Below the pieces are notes generated by a model. It had not been told where the DNA came from. It ran no database searches and saw nothing but the letters and a program-made list of their open reading frames with translations. The position numbers were made by a program, and so were the translations under genes. DNA of 64,000 nucleotides from Paragonimus skrjabini miyazakii (lineage: Eukaryota > Platyhelminthes > Trematoda > Plagiorchiida > Troglotrematidae). The stretch is from assembly GCA_014338405.1 (NCBI GenBank), contig JTDE01000024.1:340736-404735 (forward strand). The letters run 5' to 3'. Below are positions 26,300 through 37,574 of this stretch, piece after piece; positions within the stretch are counted from its first letter, which is position 1; each line of letters starts with the position of its first letter.

Positions 26300-26462
26300 G
26301 TCCACAGGAATCTGACGAGCTTTAACAAGGGCGAAACTTGAATCTAGTTCTTCTGTTCGAAAGGGACCGAGTGGAAAAATTCTACGGCCATGCGAGAGTT
26401 GCGATCAATTATTGATAATATTCCGTGTGTATGAAAACCAAAATTCCCTGTCATCAGTAACC
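26300..26462 (+). mobile_element. 5'-truncated SINE-like element with hammerhead, copy 4
   Basis: This copy keeps the 3' half only: hammerhead region, tail with a GAGAGTTGCGATCAAT version of the family core near 26398, and the distal tail through about 26462. In the ribozyme the CTGACGA core (26312-26318), a GCTTT/AAGGGC helix II (26319-26332) and GAAA (26333-26336) are intact. Helix III and helix I are eroded; cleavage would follow C26344. It is oriented opposite to copy 3 and lacks its own tRNA-like part. Confidence 0.75.
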
Positions 26463-29400
26463 ATAAGTAGTTCAAAAGTTCAAGTGCAATAAAGTGAATT
26501 CCACTGGAAGGTTATTGGTCAACCATAATCTGAAATTTATGTAAACTGATAGAGCGAAAAATGTTTAAAAGCGGATGCGCAAAACAGACTAGTACAACTT
26601 TAGACGTAGTAAAAAGGGGAACTGTGATCTGGTTAACTAGAATGAACCATTTTTGATTGGATGTACGCGATGATGCCATTTATCTATGCGTACGCGTTAT
26701 AGTCTGGTAATCGATATTTACACGATTGGAGGTTGTACATCAAAAAGACTGAGATTATCATTGAGCTTTAAAGGAAGAGTTGCTCAGTTGAAGAACTCAA
26801 GATTTAATTGAAGTTCGTTATCTTCATTCGAAATGAACAGAAAATTAAAAATAAAAATGGATGGAACGTTTAGTTCCGAGTTATATACGTACACAAACTT
26901 AACTTGAGGAAATACATATGTATACTTTCATCTATCACCACTGAAATATCTGTATAGGATATTCCTGTATGTGGCGATATTCTGCAGTTCACCTGAATAA
27001 ATCTTCTGTTATAATAAGTATGTTGTCCATAATTCAATCGAATGAACAAGCTGAAGGAAAACTACTATAATGATGCACTTATTTCAGTTCAATCTATCAT
27101 CGCCATAAAAACATCATAACAACAGAAAACCAATTAATTTACTCTTGGTTCGAAAGCGCATAACTAAGAGCGGTCATTTCATTAGTCAATCAAACAGAAA
27201 ATGCCATCACGAATATTACTTGCGTTTAAATGGACATTGTGCCGATGCAACCAAAAACTTGAAAAACTGTTTTCATGATACCCGTGCTTAACGGGCAAGT
27301 TTTCGGTGGACCAATCAAGGAATGTTCGTTTTCCATTACCTCCCATCGGATCAGTGCAGTCATGTAGTTGATCAAAATACCTTAGCGATACTTACAGAGA
27401 CGTGTGATGCAACCATATTGGTTAACAGAGGAGTTGTAGAATATACGATAAAATTTAAACAGAAATTAGAGGTTTTTGCGATTCAATCTATAGAGCACTT
27501 GCTACTTTTAAACACGTATCCTATATCGCTGGGTCGAGCGCAACCGTAGAAGGTAACCTTCTTTCAAACTCAGGAATGAAACGCTAAATGATATGGTATA
27601 TTTGATAAACAACTTCACATCCTCATAGTGTTAACGAATATAGTTCCTCTGGGACTGTCAATTTGTACTAGCTAGGGCCACAAGGTTTTCAATTGAATTA
27701 TCTAGTCCCAAAGTGGTTATTCTAACTGATCAATTCAATTTTCCAGGTTTATGCCTTGTAACCAAAGTTATCTATATGCATGAATGTGGGCGAGCTAGAA
27801 CGGGTAACAGCCCAAATACGGGTACGCCATGAAACTTGGGTGGACAGATTTATCGAGAACTCCCTAGGTTAATTCGCTGAATGACAAGCGAGTTAACCGT
27901 TTTTAAAATCGACTTTCTGATTACCCTCAGGTGACCCACTGGAAACACTGACCACTTTGTACACTTCCGAAGAGTTGATATGATTATCACCTACGACCTG
28001 AAAATCACTATGTATACAACAACTGCGATAGCTCATGAATTGTGGTGATCTCGAAACCACAGTTCGAGCCGACCCTCTGCGCTGATGTGCTGATGTACGT
28101 ACAGGTGTGCGTGACCTTTCCTGTCACCTTGGCGTAGTAGTCATGCTTGTTAGCTGTTTTGATTTGGGGCTAAAGTGACTAGGACTTTCGTCATTCCAGG
28201 TTTAACTAGGTCAGGTGGGCCAAATGAGAGTGGCCAGGCAAGATGCAGTTATGTGTATAGGCTTGTTTGATGCACAATTGTGCAACAGCGCTTGGTAATG
28301 TTGCACGACAGTGAAATATGAGGATTTTGTTAACGAAATGTGTTGCCTGTGGTCAGCATATTGGTTTTTGACCTTGTTTGAGATTTCCGCCTACGCTTGT
28401 ATATGACGTTTGGTCACGCTTAGTCTGCAGTGGTCTACAGTATACAATCGTTTTTAGGGCAGTCATTTTGAATTTTGGGGATAAAACACGGGTGATATTG
28501 AAGTTATAACAACTTCCCAACCGAATATCACTTACCGCAGTACTAACTTACTGCATGATAACGGCTGGGATTTATGCTTCACAATGCTTCCTTATCAGTT
28601 CGGTCGCGTGTCTAGTGGTTTCGACGACATGTCCTGTTTTCCAGCCATAATGTTTGTTCATCGCAATACGTTTTCACATATTAAAAAGTGGCCAGCCACT
28701 CTCATATACAGACATCAGTTCTGGCAATACACGGTTTGAGAATGGCATGCTATTGTAGCATCTAGTTAAAATTTTAATCCACCGCTAATGAAAGCTTCGA
28801 GATTACGCAAACTTTGATCTTGCCAACGCAACTTACTGACACAATTTTGATAGGAAACATAAGACAGTTTGTGTTGGGTCAAGGTGGTAGACTATACAAG
28901 CAAGATTTGTGTCGACAGTGCATTACTAACTGAATGGATCGAACGGCCTAAAACAAGAATTATTGACTCTCTCTGATCCACTTTATGTAAATGCAATCTT
29001 CACATTTATTTATACAGCAAAATTCGGGTCAATACACAACAGAAAGTGCGTGTCGTGATTAGGCAGTTTATCATTAATACTCGAAATAGGCAATAAGGAG
29101 TAAACCAACCAGCTACGTTGTACCGCTGCCTGACAGCGTAAAGGATTTGTTCTTCTATCATAATGGCATCGTTTTAGGATTATTGGGCGGATAAAATCTT
29201 TTTAACGTACACAACGATAAACCCACGCTGATCGAACGATTATGTTCATGGTCCCAACAACAGAGTTCTTTCATGAATGACCCTTACTTTTGTGTTTATG
29301 TAGACAAGAAACAGTCATTGGTAAGGTAAGGGTTCATTTGCTATATAGTGATCAACTCGTGCTACACGGCCATAAACATATAACCTGTTTTCGCTGATCA

Positions 29401-32054
29401 ACTGTAAAGCTTTGTGCGTACGGAGTAGAACTCGTCATTTAAATCTGTTTCAGGAGTAGATACAACCGAGATATCCGCTTGATTTTACATTGTTGTTGTT
29501 ATGTTCAGTTTGATTTCGGTGGGGGAAACTAATGTGAATCATTTGAGTACAGCGTCAACATTTGGCTTTTACCAATTTGATGAACTACTTTCAAATTAAA
29601 CTAATTTTCTTGCAAGATACACTTGAAAAGCTGAACTTCACTGATCTAGTTCACTCGGAACAAAAAAGATATTTCACAGGATGTTAACCTTCGTTCGCAT
29701 TTATCTACCTAGAAAATAGAATTTTGAATTATATAATGAGACTATCAAGCGTGTTAAGGAAGATTGAAGCCTGATAACTTTACTGAAGTCACGAAGATAT
29801 CCCTCAAAGATGGAGAAGAACATATTTGAGGATAAAACTTTCTGTACGATCCATGTCCTAGTTTTTAGGCCACAGGTTGAAAGACATGCAAACTTGAAAG
29901 GTCATCAAAACGGTTTCCAGAAAGAAAAAACTCTGAACTAATTTAATGGCACATGTTGTTTTGACAACATAAAGAGTACGTGTAATGTGACAGACCTGTT
30001 ATAGCTAACTGACAAACAGAAATTACTAATGAGCATGGGGATGTTTCCCTTTAATAGTGCGAGTCAGTTACATTTATGTTAAATGATTTGGAATAGAACT
30101 GTTAAGGATGAATATGAACTGTGGTTTGAATTTCCTATTAATCTTGTCACACAATAACTTAGAGTAGTTTTATTCAACGTTCCCTTAATAAATGTGTAGA
30201 AAAGAGTACAAAACATGAATGGTATTATGCAATTAACACCCATTACAGTTTAAGTACTTGAATCCAGTACAACCTAACCGTCGCCACACATTGTTTCAAG
30301 ACGCATTATGCGGGATGGCGTCAATTAAATATTACTACACAAGACAGTTTCGAGTGTGAACAATTAGGTCGACACAATTTGATTGTACGTTTCAATCCGT
30401 ATTGTTAATGCTATAACCGATGTAGCAACCAACTGAGAAAACTTGAGTTTGGCAAAGTGGTTATCGTGAATCGTGAAGATAAACATAATGAATGCTGTTT
30501 ATTTACAGTTTTATTCTAGCGCCTACCCTCTCCGACAATATTAGTGAACCACAACGCAATGCACGTAGTTACTAGCGTAGCCAACGTACTGTGGTACAAG
30601 TGGGTGTTCTCAGCCCAGTCCTCAAAGCTGTAAATATTATCAAAAGACTATCTATCAAAATTTATTCAAAAACGAACCCGATAACGATTCATCAAACAGA
30701 AAGTCTCCCTCGATACTCCCCAGTGTTTTTTCTACTCCGTGACATACAACTTCTACTGGCTACAAATTAGACCTTACAGCCATTTACTAATAGCACAAGA
30801 CACAGTTATTAAATGACAGTGTGCTGAGATCAGTTAATCAGACAACACCTATCTAGTCTGTTCATAAAACAACGATATGTTAACTTTTCGTATTCTGATG
30901 TGAGTGCTATTCAAATCGGGTTGCGTTATACTACTAGTTATCTGCTGACAAGCTTCAAGCTTCAAGACTAGTAAGTAGAAAACATCGATCTAAGTACTGT
31001 CCACCCAAGAAGAAAGAAGTGTATTTTGCGCAAACTGCCACGATAGACACTAAAATTGGGATACCTGAAAAAAGTTCATTTCTACCTTGCAAAATTCAAG
31101 CATGATATGAGGTGCCTGGACGTCTGTAGAGCGATTTAATCCAATAAACTGAGTTGAAAAAGGACAGAAATTAAATTTGATAAACCACGTGATAAGGCTA
31201 AACTCATGGAATGAAGAGAATCAGACATAACCTTAATAGTATACTAATAGTATGGAGAAATCGATTCTGCCTGCCGTCAGATATCAAGGTGTCTCAATCT
31301 CTAATAAACCTATGTTTATCGCGTGCCATAAAAGCATTTACCATTAGTCAAGTAATGCCAGTCTTCTGCTAAAAATCTCCACTCACATCATCACTTATTT
31401 TTTGCTTATCAACATTTATAAGTTCCTTGAATCTGACAATCAGTTCATCTGAAATATTCTTTACATATTTTTACATACATTTATTTGCCACTGTATGATC
31501 TATATTTGGGAGAAGTTTTCGCAACTCATCCTTTAAAATAACTGATAGCTTAGAGCGATTGTATGACAACACGTGGATTTGGAGGATCTGATGTGTTGAT
31601 TAAATTATTTGTGTGAATCGAACATTGAAAATGGGGGCTGTAAGCCAGTATTAATTTCGGCTTAGACGAAACAACTAAGAGGCTGAAAGCACAGTTTTAT
31701 CAATATTCATTAAATCCAGCATTGTGTTCAGTCGGAAATTCTTTACCGCTGTGATGTATGAGATGTACATCGTCGAACGACTACCTAGTTCACTTCAGAC
31801 TAATTCAATTCCACTGAGACTTAGTTTCAGGTCATGCTGTCGACATCCCACATGTGTTGTTGAAACTAGCACGAATTATCCGGAGATTTTTGATTGGAGG
31901 TCCATAGCCTGTCCAACTACCTTCAACCAATCAGCGTGGAGGTCGATCCTGTACTCGCTCACAATTGGCCAATTTAACTTGTGAGTAGTTCCGACGACTG
32001 AATCCGACATGGCGACAATATTTAACAGGCAGCCGATTCCAACTTACTTGACGC
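26463..32054. other. Intergenic stretch upstream of the protocadherin
   Basis: No gene was identified. A weak tRNA-like segment lies at 28029-28070. A plus-strand open frame at 31724-31984 ends at a donor-like GTGAGT, but it cannot be joined in frame to the protocadherin. No clear core promoter was recognised. Confidence 0.4.
28029..28070 (+). other. Weak tRNA-like (box A / box B) segment
   Basis: TAGCTCA at 28029-28035 resembles the start of box A. AGTTCGAGCC at 28061-28070 matches box B well. Between them a stem-like GTGGT/ACCAC encloses GATCTCGAA. The distance between the boxes is shorter than in a real tRNA, so this would be a tRNA-derived repeat remnant, not a tRNA gene. No second copy was seen in the window. 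Confidence 0.25.
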
Positions 32055-32056
32055 AG
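32055..32056 (+). promoter_or_regulatory. Possible splice (or trans-splice) acceptor before the protocadherin start
   Basis: The AG ends a pyrimidine-containing stretch (TTGACGCAG), 38 bases before the ATG at 32095. Flatworms both cis-splice 5' UTR introns and add a spliced leader, so either use is possible. The tract is modest in quality. Confidence 0.3.
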
Positions 32057-32068
32057 GTTAGCATTCTG

Positions 32069-32083
32069 ATGGAATTTATCTGA
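32069..32083 (+). promoter_or_regulatory. Four-codon upstream open frame in the putative 5' UTR
   Basis: An ATG at 32069 reads four codons to a TGA at 32081-32083, ending 11 bases before the protocadherin ATG. If the transcript begins upstream of it, this minimal frame could lower initiation at the main start. Its presence is plain in the DNA; its use is unproven. Confidence 0.35.
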
Positions 32084-32094
32084 AACTTTCTACC

Positions 32095-35000
32095 ATGTTC
32101 ACCACCTGTTCACACGTCCTACTTTTTGGTAACTTACTCATACACAGTGCGGTGTTGGCAACTTCAAACCAAATGAGAGAATTCGATAACCTGCAGTCCG
32201 CAACGTCACATTCTCAGCATCGTGTACAGTTTCATCTATCTGACAACACTGGGGCGAATCATTTAGTGGGAAACATTTTCCACGGCACGCGTCTAAAATC
32301 CACATTTTTACGCAGCATGCTGAATCCAGATACATTTTTCCGATTGACGACTCAGGGTGATTTATTAACTCGGGATACATTAGATCGGGACGAGATTTGC
32401 ACCCGTCTGGACTGTTGTGATGTAGATTTTTGTCGCATCGTTATAGAAGCATATTTATTCGATACTAGACCAATGCCAACAACTATTCAAATTCAAGTCT
32501 TTTTAGCGGACGAAAATGACAATGCTCCTGTGTTCCCCAACTTACCCGCAAAGGAGAACAGAGGTAAGCAAATGATACATGGAACAGAAGACTTGACTGC
32601 ATGGGAGTTGACCATTCCGGAATCGGCGACAGTCAATAGTCGGCATACTCTACCCGCCGCGACCGACAGAGATTCTCCTCGTTTTGGTATCCATCGCTAT
32701 AGTCTGTACACAGCAGACTCTACGCGAAGTAGTATGTCACGAATTCCATCCGTCGATCTTAGCCCGTTCAGTCTGATTCCACAAGTCCGATCGTTAACTA
32801 GTACGTCTCCTTTGTCTGCTCCCGAAATCCAACTCGATCGATCGTTGGATCGTGAATTTAAGTCAGTTTACGATTTGTACTTGGTCGCTGAGGATGCTGG
32901 ACAGCCTGCATTGAGTGCCACTTTACTGATACGAGTTAATGTGGAAGACGCGAACGATAATCCGCCAAGGTTCACTAATTTGTCTTCATTAGATGCGGTA
33001 ATAACAGTTCCAGAGAGTATTGCAGTTGGAAGTACAATTCATCAGTTCTCTTTTCACGATGACGACAAGGGGGCGAATGCTGAAGTGCTGCTCTCTATAG
33101 ACTGGTCTGCCAGCTTCCCAACACTGAATCAATCTGTAATCAAACGGTTAAGTTCGAAATACAGTCTGAATCCTAAATCCGGAGATCTTAGGGTTGTTCA
33201 GCCATTGGACTACGAGAATGACTTGGAACGCCGTTTGGTATTGGTTGTCAGGGCTGTTGATCAGGGGTCGCCGAAACTCACTGCCAGTACTAGTGTGACC
33301 ATATCCGTGACGGACGTGAATGACAATAGTCCACAAGTGGAGATCTTGGAAGTTGACACAATGAGCAAAAACACAGACAAAGATGCGCCTGCAGTACCTG
33401 CTGCTTTAAGTGAAAACAACGCGGAACCACATCTCCTAAAACTGATCTCTGTTACTGATGCGGATTCCGTCTCTTCCGGAAAAATCCACTGTGAACTGGC
33501 TGATCCACATCAAACAGATTTTCAGCTCACTGCTTATTCGGCTACGATGTACGGCTTGTTAAATTTGCGTGCCTTCGACTACGAGCGTGAAGCCAGTAGG
33601 ACAGGGCATATGACAGTACGAGTAGAATGTGTGGATGAAGCAGAACCACGCCGAACCTCACAACAGTGGGTGCAAATCCCTTTAATTGACGTCAATGACA
33701 ACTGGCCTCAATTCAGTCAGGCCAACTATCAGCTCCACGTAGCCGAAGATGTGGAGATCGACACAGAGGTTGGCCACGTGGATGCCACAGACGCTGATTC
33801 CGGTCTTTCTGGCAAAGTGACTTACGAACTATCTTCTGATAATCGAAAACTTCTCAGCTACGTGCGCATCGATCCAAGGACGGGAACGATTTATACAACC
33901 GCCAAGTTGGACAGAGAACTACTAGATACAATGGACTTTCACCTAACTGCAATGGACGGTGGAGAGCTGCTGCCATTCCAATCGACTCTGAAAGAAATCA
34001 ATACAATGGAGCGCAAGATGTCTAACGTGAAAACAAATACCACCGGGCTAAGAATAGTAATCAGCGACGTCAATGACAATGCTCCAATTTACACAGGTCC
34101 AACTGAGATACACCTGATGGAGAACGTGATAGTCGGTACAGAGATTTTACCGGCACTTGAATTCACTGACCCTGATTTGGGCAGCAATGGTACCGTTCGT
34201 GTAACAATAATCGATTCTTCTGCTTTCAATACTGACTTAGTAAGACCTTCTGGAAACTGGCGCTCATTCCCCGTGGGCATAACCAATTCCACAAGTCTTG
34301 TAACAAACAGTGAGATTGATCGTGAGAAACAGGCTAAGATGATATTGAGCATTTTGGCCACAGATCAAGGCAATGCTATCCAGATGTCTACAACTGTCAG
34401 CTTAACTGTCTTCATTGATGATATGAATGACAATTATCCCCAATTGCTCTATCCACGAAATGCTAGTCTTCTGTCGGGGACTGTGACCAGTTCTGAATGG
34501 TCAAACCAAATTAGCACCATACCAGCTGATACACCTGCCAACACCTTAATCGTAACTATTCACGGGAAAGACGTGGATGCGGATGAAAATGGGACTGTTA
34601 CATACCATTTAATTCGTGAATTCAAAGAGGCTAGGCTGCAGTCATGGAATAAATTACCCCATCAAGACGTTACCCAATCCGAACATGATGAAGACCTTGC
34701 CGAAGTGGGTCTTCCAAACGGCTATGCATACTTTTACGTTGACCATATTCATGGACATTTGAAAACACACTGGGGTAGACCGGACGCAGGTACATCAATG
34801 GAGATCAATCCAATTGAGACAACCCAGAATGAATCCGACTGGGATAAGAAAAGTCTGGAATTCAAGTCAACGGACCCCCCTAAACCAGGTCTTTATGTAT
34901 TGTATGTCGAATTACGGGATGGTGGCAAACCACCACTAGTTACAAATGCCCATTTCTATGTAAATATTAGTGAACCTATTGGCATATCTTTTTGGTTAGG

Positions 35001-36069
35001 ACTATTCACTACCACGAATATGAGCAACACTATCATTCTTATCTTGATTACAGTGTGCAGCCTTGCATTAATCATCAGTCTGACGGCAGCCATATTTTGG
35101 GTTCGTTTTCGAAAGGATTCACACGAACCTGGTTCAAATTCACACAGAAACCATTCCGGTGGCTACGTTGGACCTACAGTAATTTGTCAAGATTCAGTTC
35201 CAAACGGTTACTTCTATCCGACACGTTATCCAGCATTGGGTAGCCCACTAAACTCAAGCACCCTTGAATATGATCATGGATTTGACAGTCAAGACGGTAC
35301 TTTGTTGTGCGAAAAAGAACGAGTTCTTTCGTCGAACTTCACTGACACCAACTTTGACTACTGTTCAAACGGGACATTCACCCGAGGAAGACATTGTGGA
35401 ACGTTATTGCCTATGGGTTTGCCTAGCGACTCCACATTCGATTACGACATCGAGAAACCAATGAGCACCTCACCGGTTAGTTTTGTAGATGGCGTGCACC
35501 TAATGCCCGTGAGCTGTTCTGATGCAGATCCAAGATTTTACCATCGGACAATTCCTTCTAGTGCAAATGCTGAATGGTTAGCTGCTGCTGTGGATCAAAT
35601 TCCGGTAGATTCAATATTTGCCTATTCCACTGATCCAAACTACACAAACGGATTAAATCATTTTGATTATGTCACCGGGGGACCCGGTGCTCAAGTAACT
35701 AACAGTAGCACTGGAGGTAGTGATAGTGGAGTTGACAGCGGTGCTGGAGTAGTATGTTCCACAATAGCCTTCCCAGTGGTCACTTCATCTCCAATTGTCA
35801 CAAACGGTTTGAGGCGGAAACGGATGCAAACGGGGACTACTCAAGCGGCAACACATCAGCCTGTTATGCTTGTTCATTCGACTCTGCCACGAATGCCCCT
35901 GAATAACTCACACATGTTTACCATGCCAAACGTGAACTCAACGCAACTGACCAGTCAGGAGAACGGGATACAAGCCAATACAGAGCTCAGTAGGCACCAT
36001 CCTGTCATTGTATTGAAACATGCTGCTACTCCCTGGTCAATAAATGGGCAGAAGGAAGGTGTGAGCTGA
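32095..36069 (+). CDS. Protocadherin-like transmembrane adhesion protein, single long exon
   Basis: A calcium-dependent cell-adhesion receptor of 1324 residues. The ATG has A at -3 and is followed by a hydrophobic signal peptide (about residues 1-22). Seven extracellular cadherin repeats follow. Six end in the calcium-binding D-x-N-D-N signature: residues about 138-145 (ADENDNAP), 283-290, 406-413, 531-538, 657-664 and 775-782. LDRE-type motifs are at 96, 251, 371, 494, 605 and 741. EC1 has a cysteine cluster right after LDRDE (C102, C107, C108, C113), as in true protocadherins, which separates it from classical and Fat-like cadherins. EC7 (about 800-957) lacks both signatures. Several N-x-S/T sites lie outside. 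One membrane helix spans about 979-1003, with basic FRK after it. The cytoplasmic tail is about 320 residues, serine-, asparagine- and glycine-rich, with no catenin-binding or recognised conserved motif. Seven repeats resemble delta-1 protocadherins in layout, but orthology cannot be claimed. The long uninterrupted exon is typical of protocadherins. Confidence 0.95.
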   Translation: MFTTCSHVLLFGNLLIHSAVLATSNQMREFDNLQSATSHSQHRVQFHLSDNTGANHLVGNIFHGTRLKSTFLRSMLNPDTFFRLTTQGDLLTRDTLDRDEICTRLDCCDVDFCRIVIEAYLFDTRPMPTTIQIQVFLADENDNAPVFPNLPAKENRGKQMIHGTEDLTAWELTIPESATVNSRHTLPAATDRDSPRFGIHRYSLYTADSTRSSMSRIPSVDLSPFSLIPQVRSLTSTSPLSAPEIQLDRSLDREFKSVYDLYLVAEDAGQPALSATLLIRVNVEDANDNPPRFTNLSSLDAVITVPESIAVGSTIHQFSFHDDDKGANAEVLLSIDWSASFPTLNQSVIKRLSSKYSLNPKSGDLRVVQPLDYENDLERRLVLVVRAVDQGSPKLTASTSVTISVTDVNDNSPQVEILEVDTMSKNTDKDAPAVPAALSENNAEPHLLKLISVTDADSVSSGKIHCELADPHQTDFQLTAYSATMYGLLNLRAFDYEREASRTGHMTVRVECVDEAEPRRTSQQWVQIPLIDVNDNWPQFSQANYQLHVAEDVEIDTEVGHVDATDADSGLSGKVTYELSSDNRKLLSYVRIDPRTGTIYTTAKLDRELLDTMDFHLTAMDGGELLPFQSTLKEINTMERKMSNVKTNTTGLRIVISDVNDNAPIYTGPTEIHLMENVIVGTEILPALEFTDPDLGSNGTVRVTIIDSSAFNTDLVRPSGNWRSFPVGITNSTSLVTNSEIDREKQAKMILSILATDQGNAIQMSTTVSLTVFIDDMNDNYPQLLYPRNASLLSGTVTSSEWSNQISTIPADTPANTLIVTIHGKDVDADENGTVTYHLIREFKEARLQSWNKLPHQDVTQSEHDEDLAEVGLPNGYAYFYVDHIHGHLKTHWGRPDAGTSMEINPIETTQNESDWDKKSLEFKSTDPPKPGLYVLYVELRDGGKPPLVTNAHFYVNISEPIGISFWLGLFTTTNMSNTIILILITVCSLALIISLTAAIFWVRFRKDSHEPGSNSHRNHSGGYVGPTVICQDSVPNGYFYPTRYPALGSPLNSSTLEYDHGFDSQDGTLLCEKERVLSSNFTDTNFDYCSNGTFTRGRHCGTLLPMGLPSDSTFDYDIEKPMSTSPVSFVDGVHLMPVSCSDADPRFYHRTIPSSANAEWLAAAVDQIPVDSIFAYSTDPNYTNGLNHFDYVTGGPGAQVTNSSTGGSDSGVDSGAGVVCSTIAFPVVTSSPIVTNGLRRKRMQTGTTQAATHQPVMLVHSTLPRMPLNNSHMFTMPNVNSTQLTSQENGIQANTELSRHHPVIVLKHAATPWSINGQKEGVS

Positions 36070-36083
36070 AGAACAATGTAAGT
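36059..36083 (+). promoter_or_regulatory. Splice donors at the end of the protocadherin reading frame
   Basis: Two candidate donors flank the stop codon (36067-36069). AAG|GTGTGAG starts at 36059 and would remove the last two residues and the stop. The stronger GTAAGTAT starts at 36078, eight bases after the stop, and would place an intron in the 3' UTR. Use of the first would attach a different C-terminus encoded downstream. Confidence 0.4.
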
Positions 36084-37574
36084 ATATTTGGGTTAATATA
36101 GTAACTTCATTGAGCAGCTCACTAGGTTTCAAACTTTTGGTTCTTGCCTTTTTCATGTTGATAGTCATGTTTGTCAGCCGGTTCACTTAAGTGTAGAATA
36201 GTATGCCTCCGGAACTTGCTAACCTGATCGGCTAGACTAACCCTAAGTAAAGACCGATAATTATTTGGTGACTTCAAAGTAATGATCACTCAATCGTGTG
36301 CGTGATTTTTCACTTCCACCTTAACCGAATTATCAAATATGAACGCTCAACCACTTTCACTCGTGATAAGTAATATTGTACATGTCTCCAAAATTGTATC
36401 TAGGATAACCGGCAAGTTTGATGGCAACCAATTGCAACGGATTACAACCAGGTTGAGAAAAGCCTAAAACTGGCTTTTGTTCTGATGGCAGATGATATGT
36501 TAGTATATTTCTGTACACACAGCAGTAATGTCATCGGTTACACAATACAACTTCATTAGTGATGACAGATTTGAGAAACCGGTACGTAACGATACGCAAA
36601 TGAGCTGATCAGTTCGGCCTTGTGACCAATCCGTATAATGTATTTTACGAACGCCAACCTCTGTAGTTGAACTCGCTTGATTGTTTGGCCATTGATTTGC
36701 GTTTTATATTGAACCACCCATTAGAAGAGGCTCATCATTCGCTGCAGCAAGCAGCTATCCGTCTTATAGATATTTCTGCCACTGCGCCCTAAAATGCTAA
36801 ACTTAGGGACATTTATAAAAAATGCCTATGCAACCCCCATTCTATGAAACTAATAACTTCAGTCAGCCTGTGTTCTTTACGAAAACAAGGCGGATTGTGT
36901 ACTGAATTACTCAAACTAGGATCCAGTACGTTTTGTTTCAACAAATACAACTTCCTCGGCATTCTGAACTCTGGTGTTTGACAAAGTGTACTGAAATGTT
37001 TCTTGAGCAGTTATGTTAGAACACAAATGGATAATATTGGGAGATTAACCACAATGGGACAACAGTACCGCCTCATGTTGATCTTGTTCACGAGCTGACC
37101 GGACAACGGTATAAACAGGTGCCCGTTCATTCATTTATTTCCAAGCTTATCGCATTGAAACAGAACATTTTGATGCTGCTCAATGAGATGGAAACGTAAA
37201 TAATGATGTGGAGGAATGGCATAATTAGGACAGGGGTAAAAATGACAGTTCTGCAACCTAAATTGCGCCACGCTTATGAAATTACGACTGATACTATTGT
37301 TTCATTTAACCTACACACCATAAGTGATTGTGGCATGCTAATCTGTGTTATGAATGAGGGCTGACAACAAATTACTTATTATCATACTTTTACCGCAAAA
37401 GTTTCAACTTTACATATCGAGTTGGACCAATTGGATCAATCGGACTGTTGTAATCATTCGTTGGTAATACTTACAGTTGTTCTGGCTTAAATTGAGCAAC
37501 TATAGTGAATTCCCCCTTCTTCATAGTTAGGCACAACGATGATTATTCAAGCATGCCACTCTTATTCAAATAAA
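36078..37574 (+). other. Region downstream of the protocadherin, possible 3' UTR or intron
   Basis: No further coding exon could be recognised. The first AATAAA after the stop codon that I found is at 37569-37574. A head fragment of the SINE-like family interrupts the region at 36321-36374. Confidence 0.3.
36321..36374 (-). mobile_element. Head fragment of the SINE-like family (copy 6)
   Basis: On the minus strand these bases match the 5' heads of copies 1-3: the segment reading GTGAAAGTGGTTGAGCG, then an ATAATTCGGT-like stretch. The tRNA-like part, the ribozyme and the tail are missing. Confidence 0.65.

Noticed and set aside
31724..31984. Upstream coding exon of the protocadherin
   Set aside because: It starts at GTG, is in another frame, and joining its donor-like GTGAGT (31981) to the acceptor at 32056 gives a stop within a few codons. 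The ATG at 32095 with its signal peptide is a complete start.
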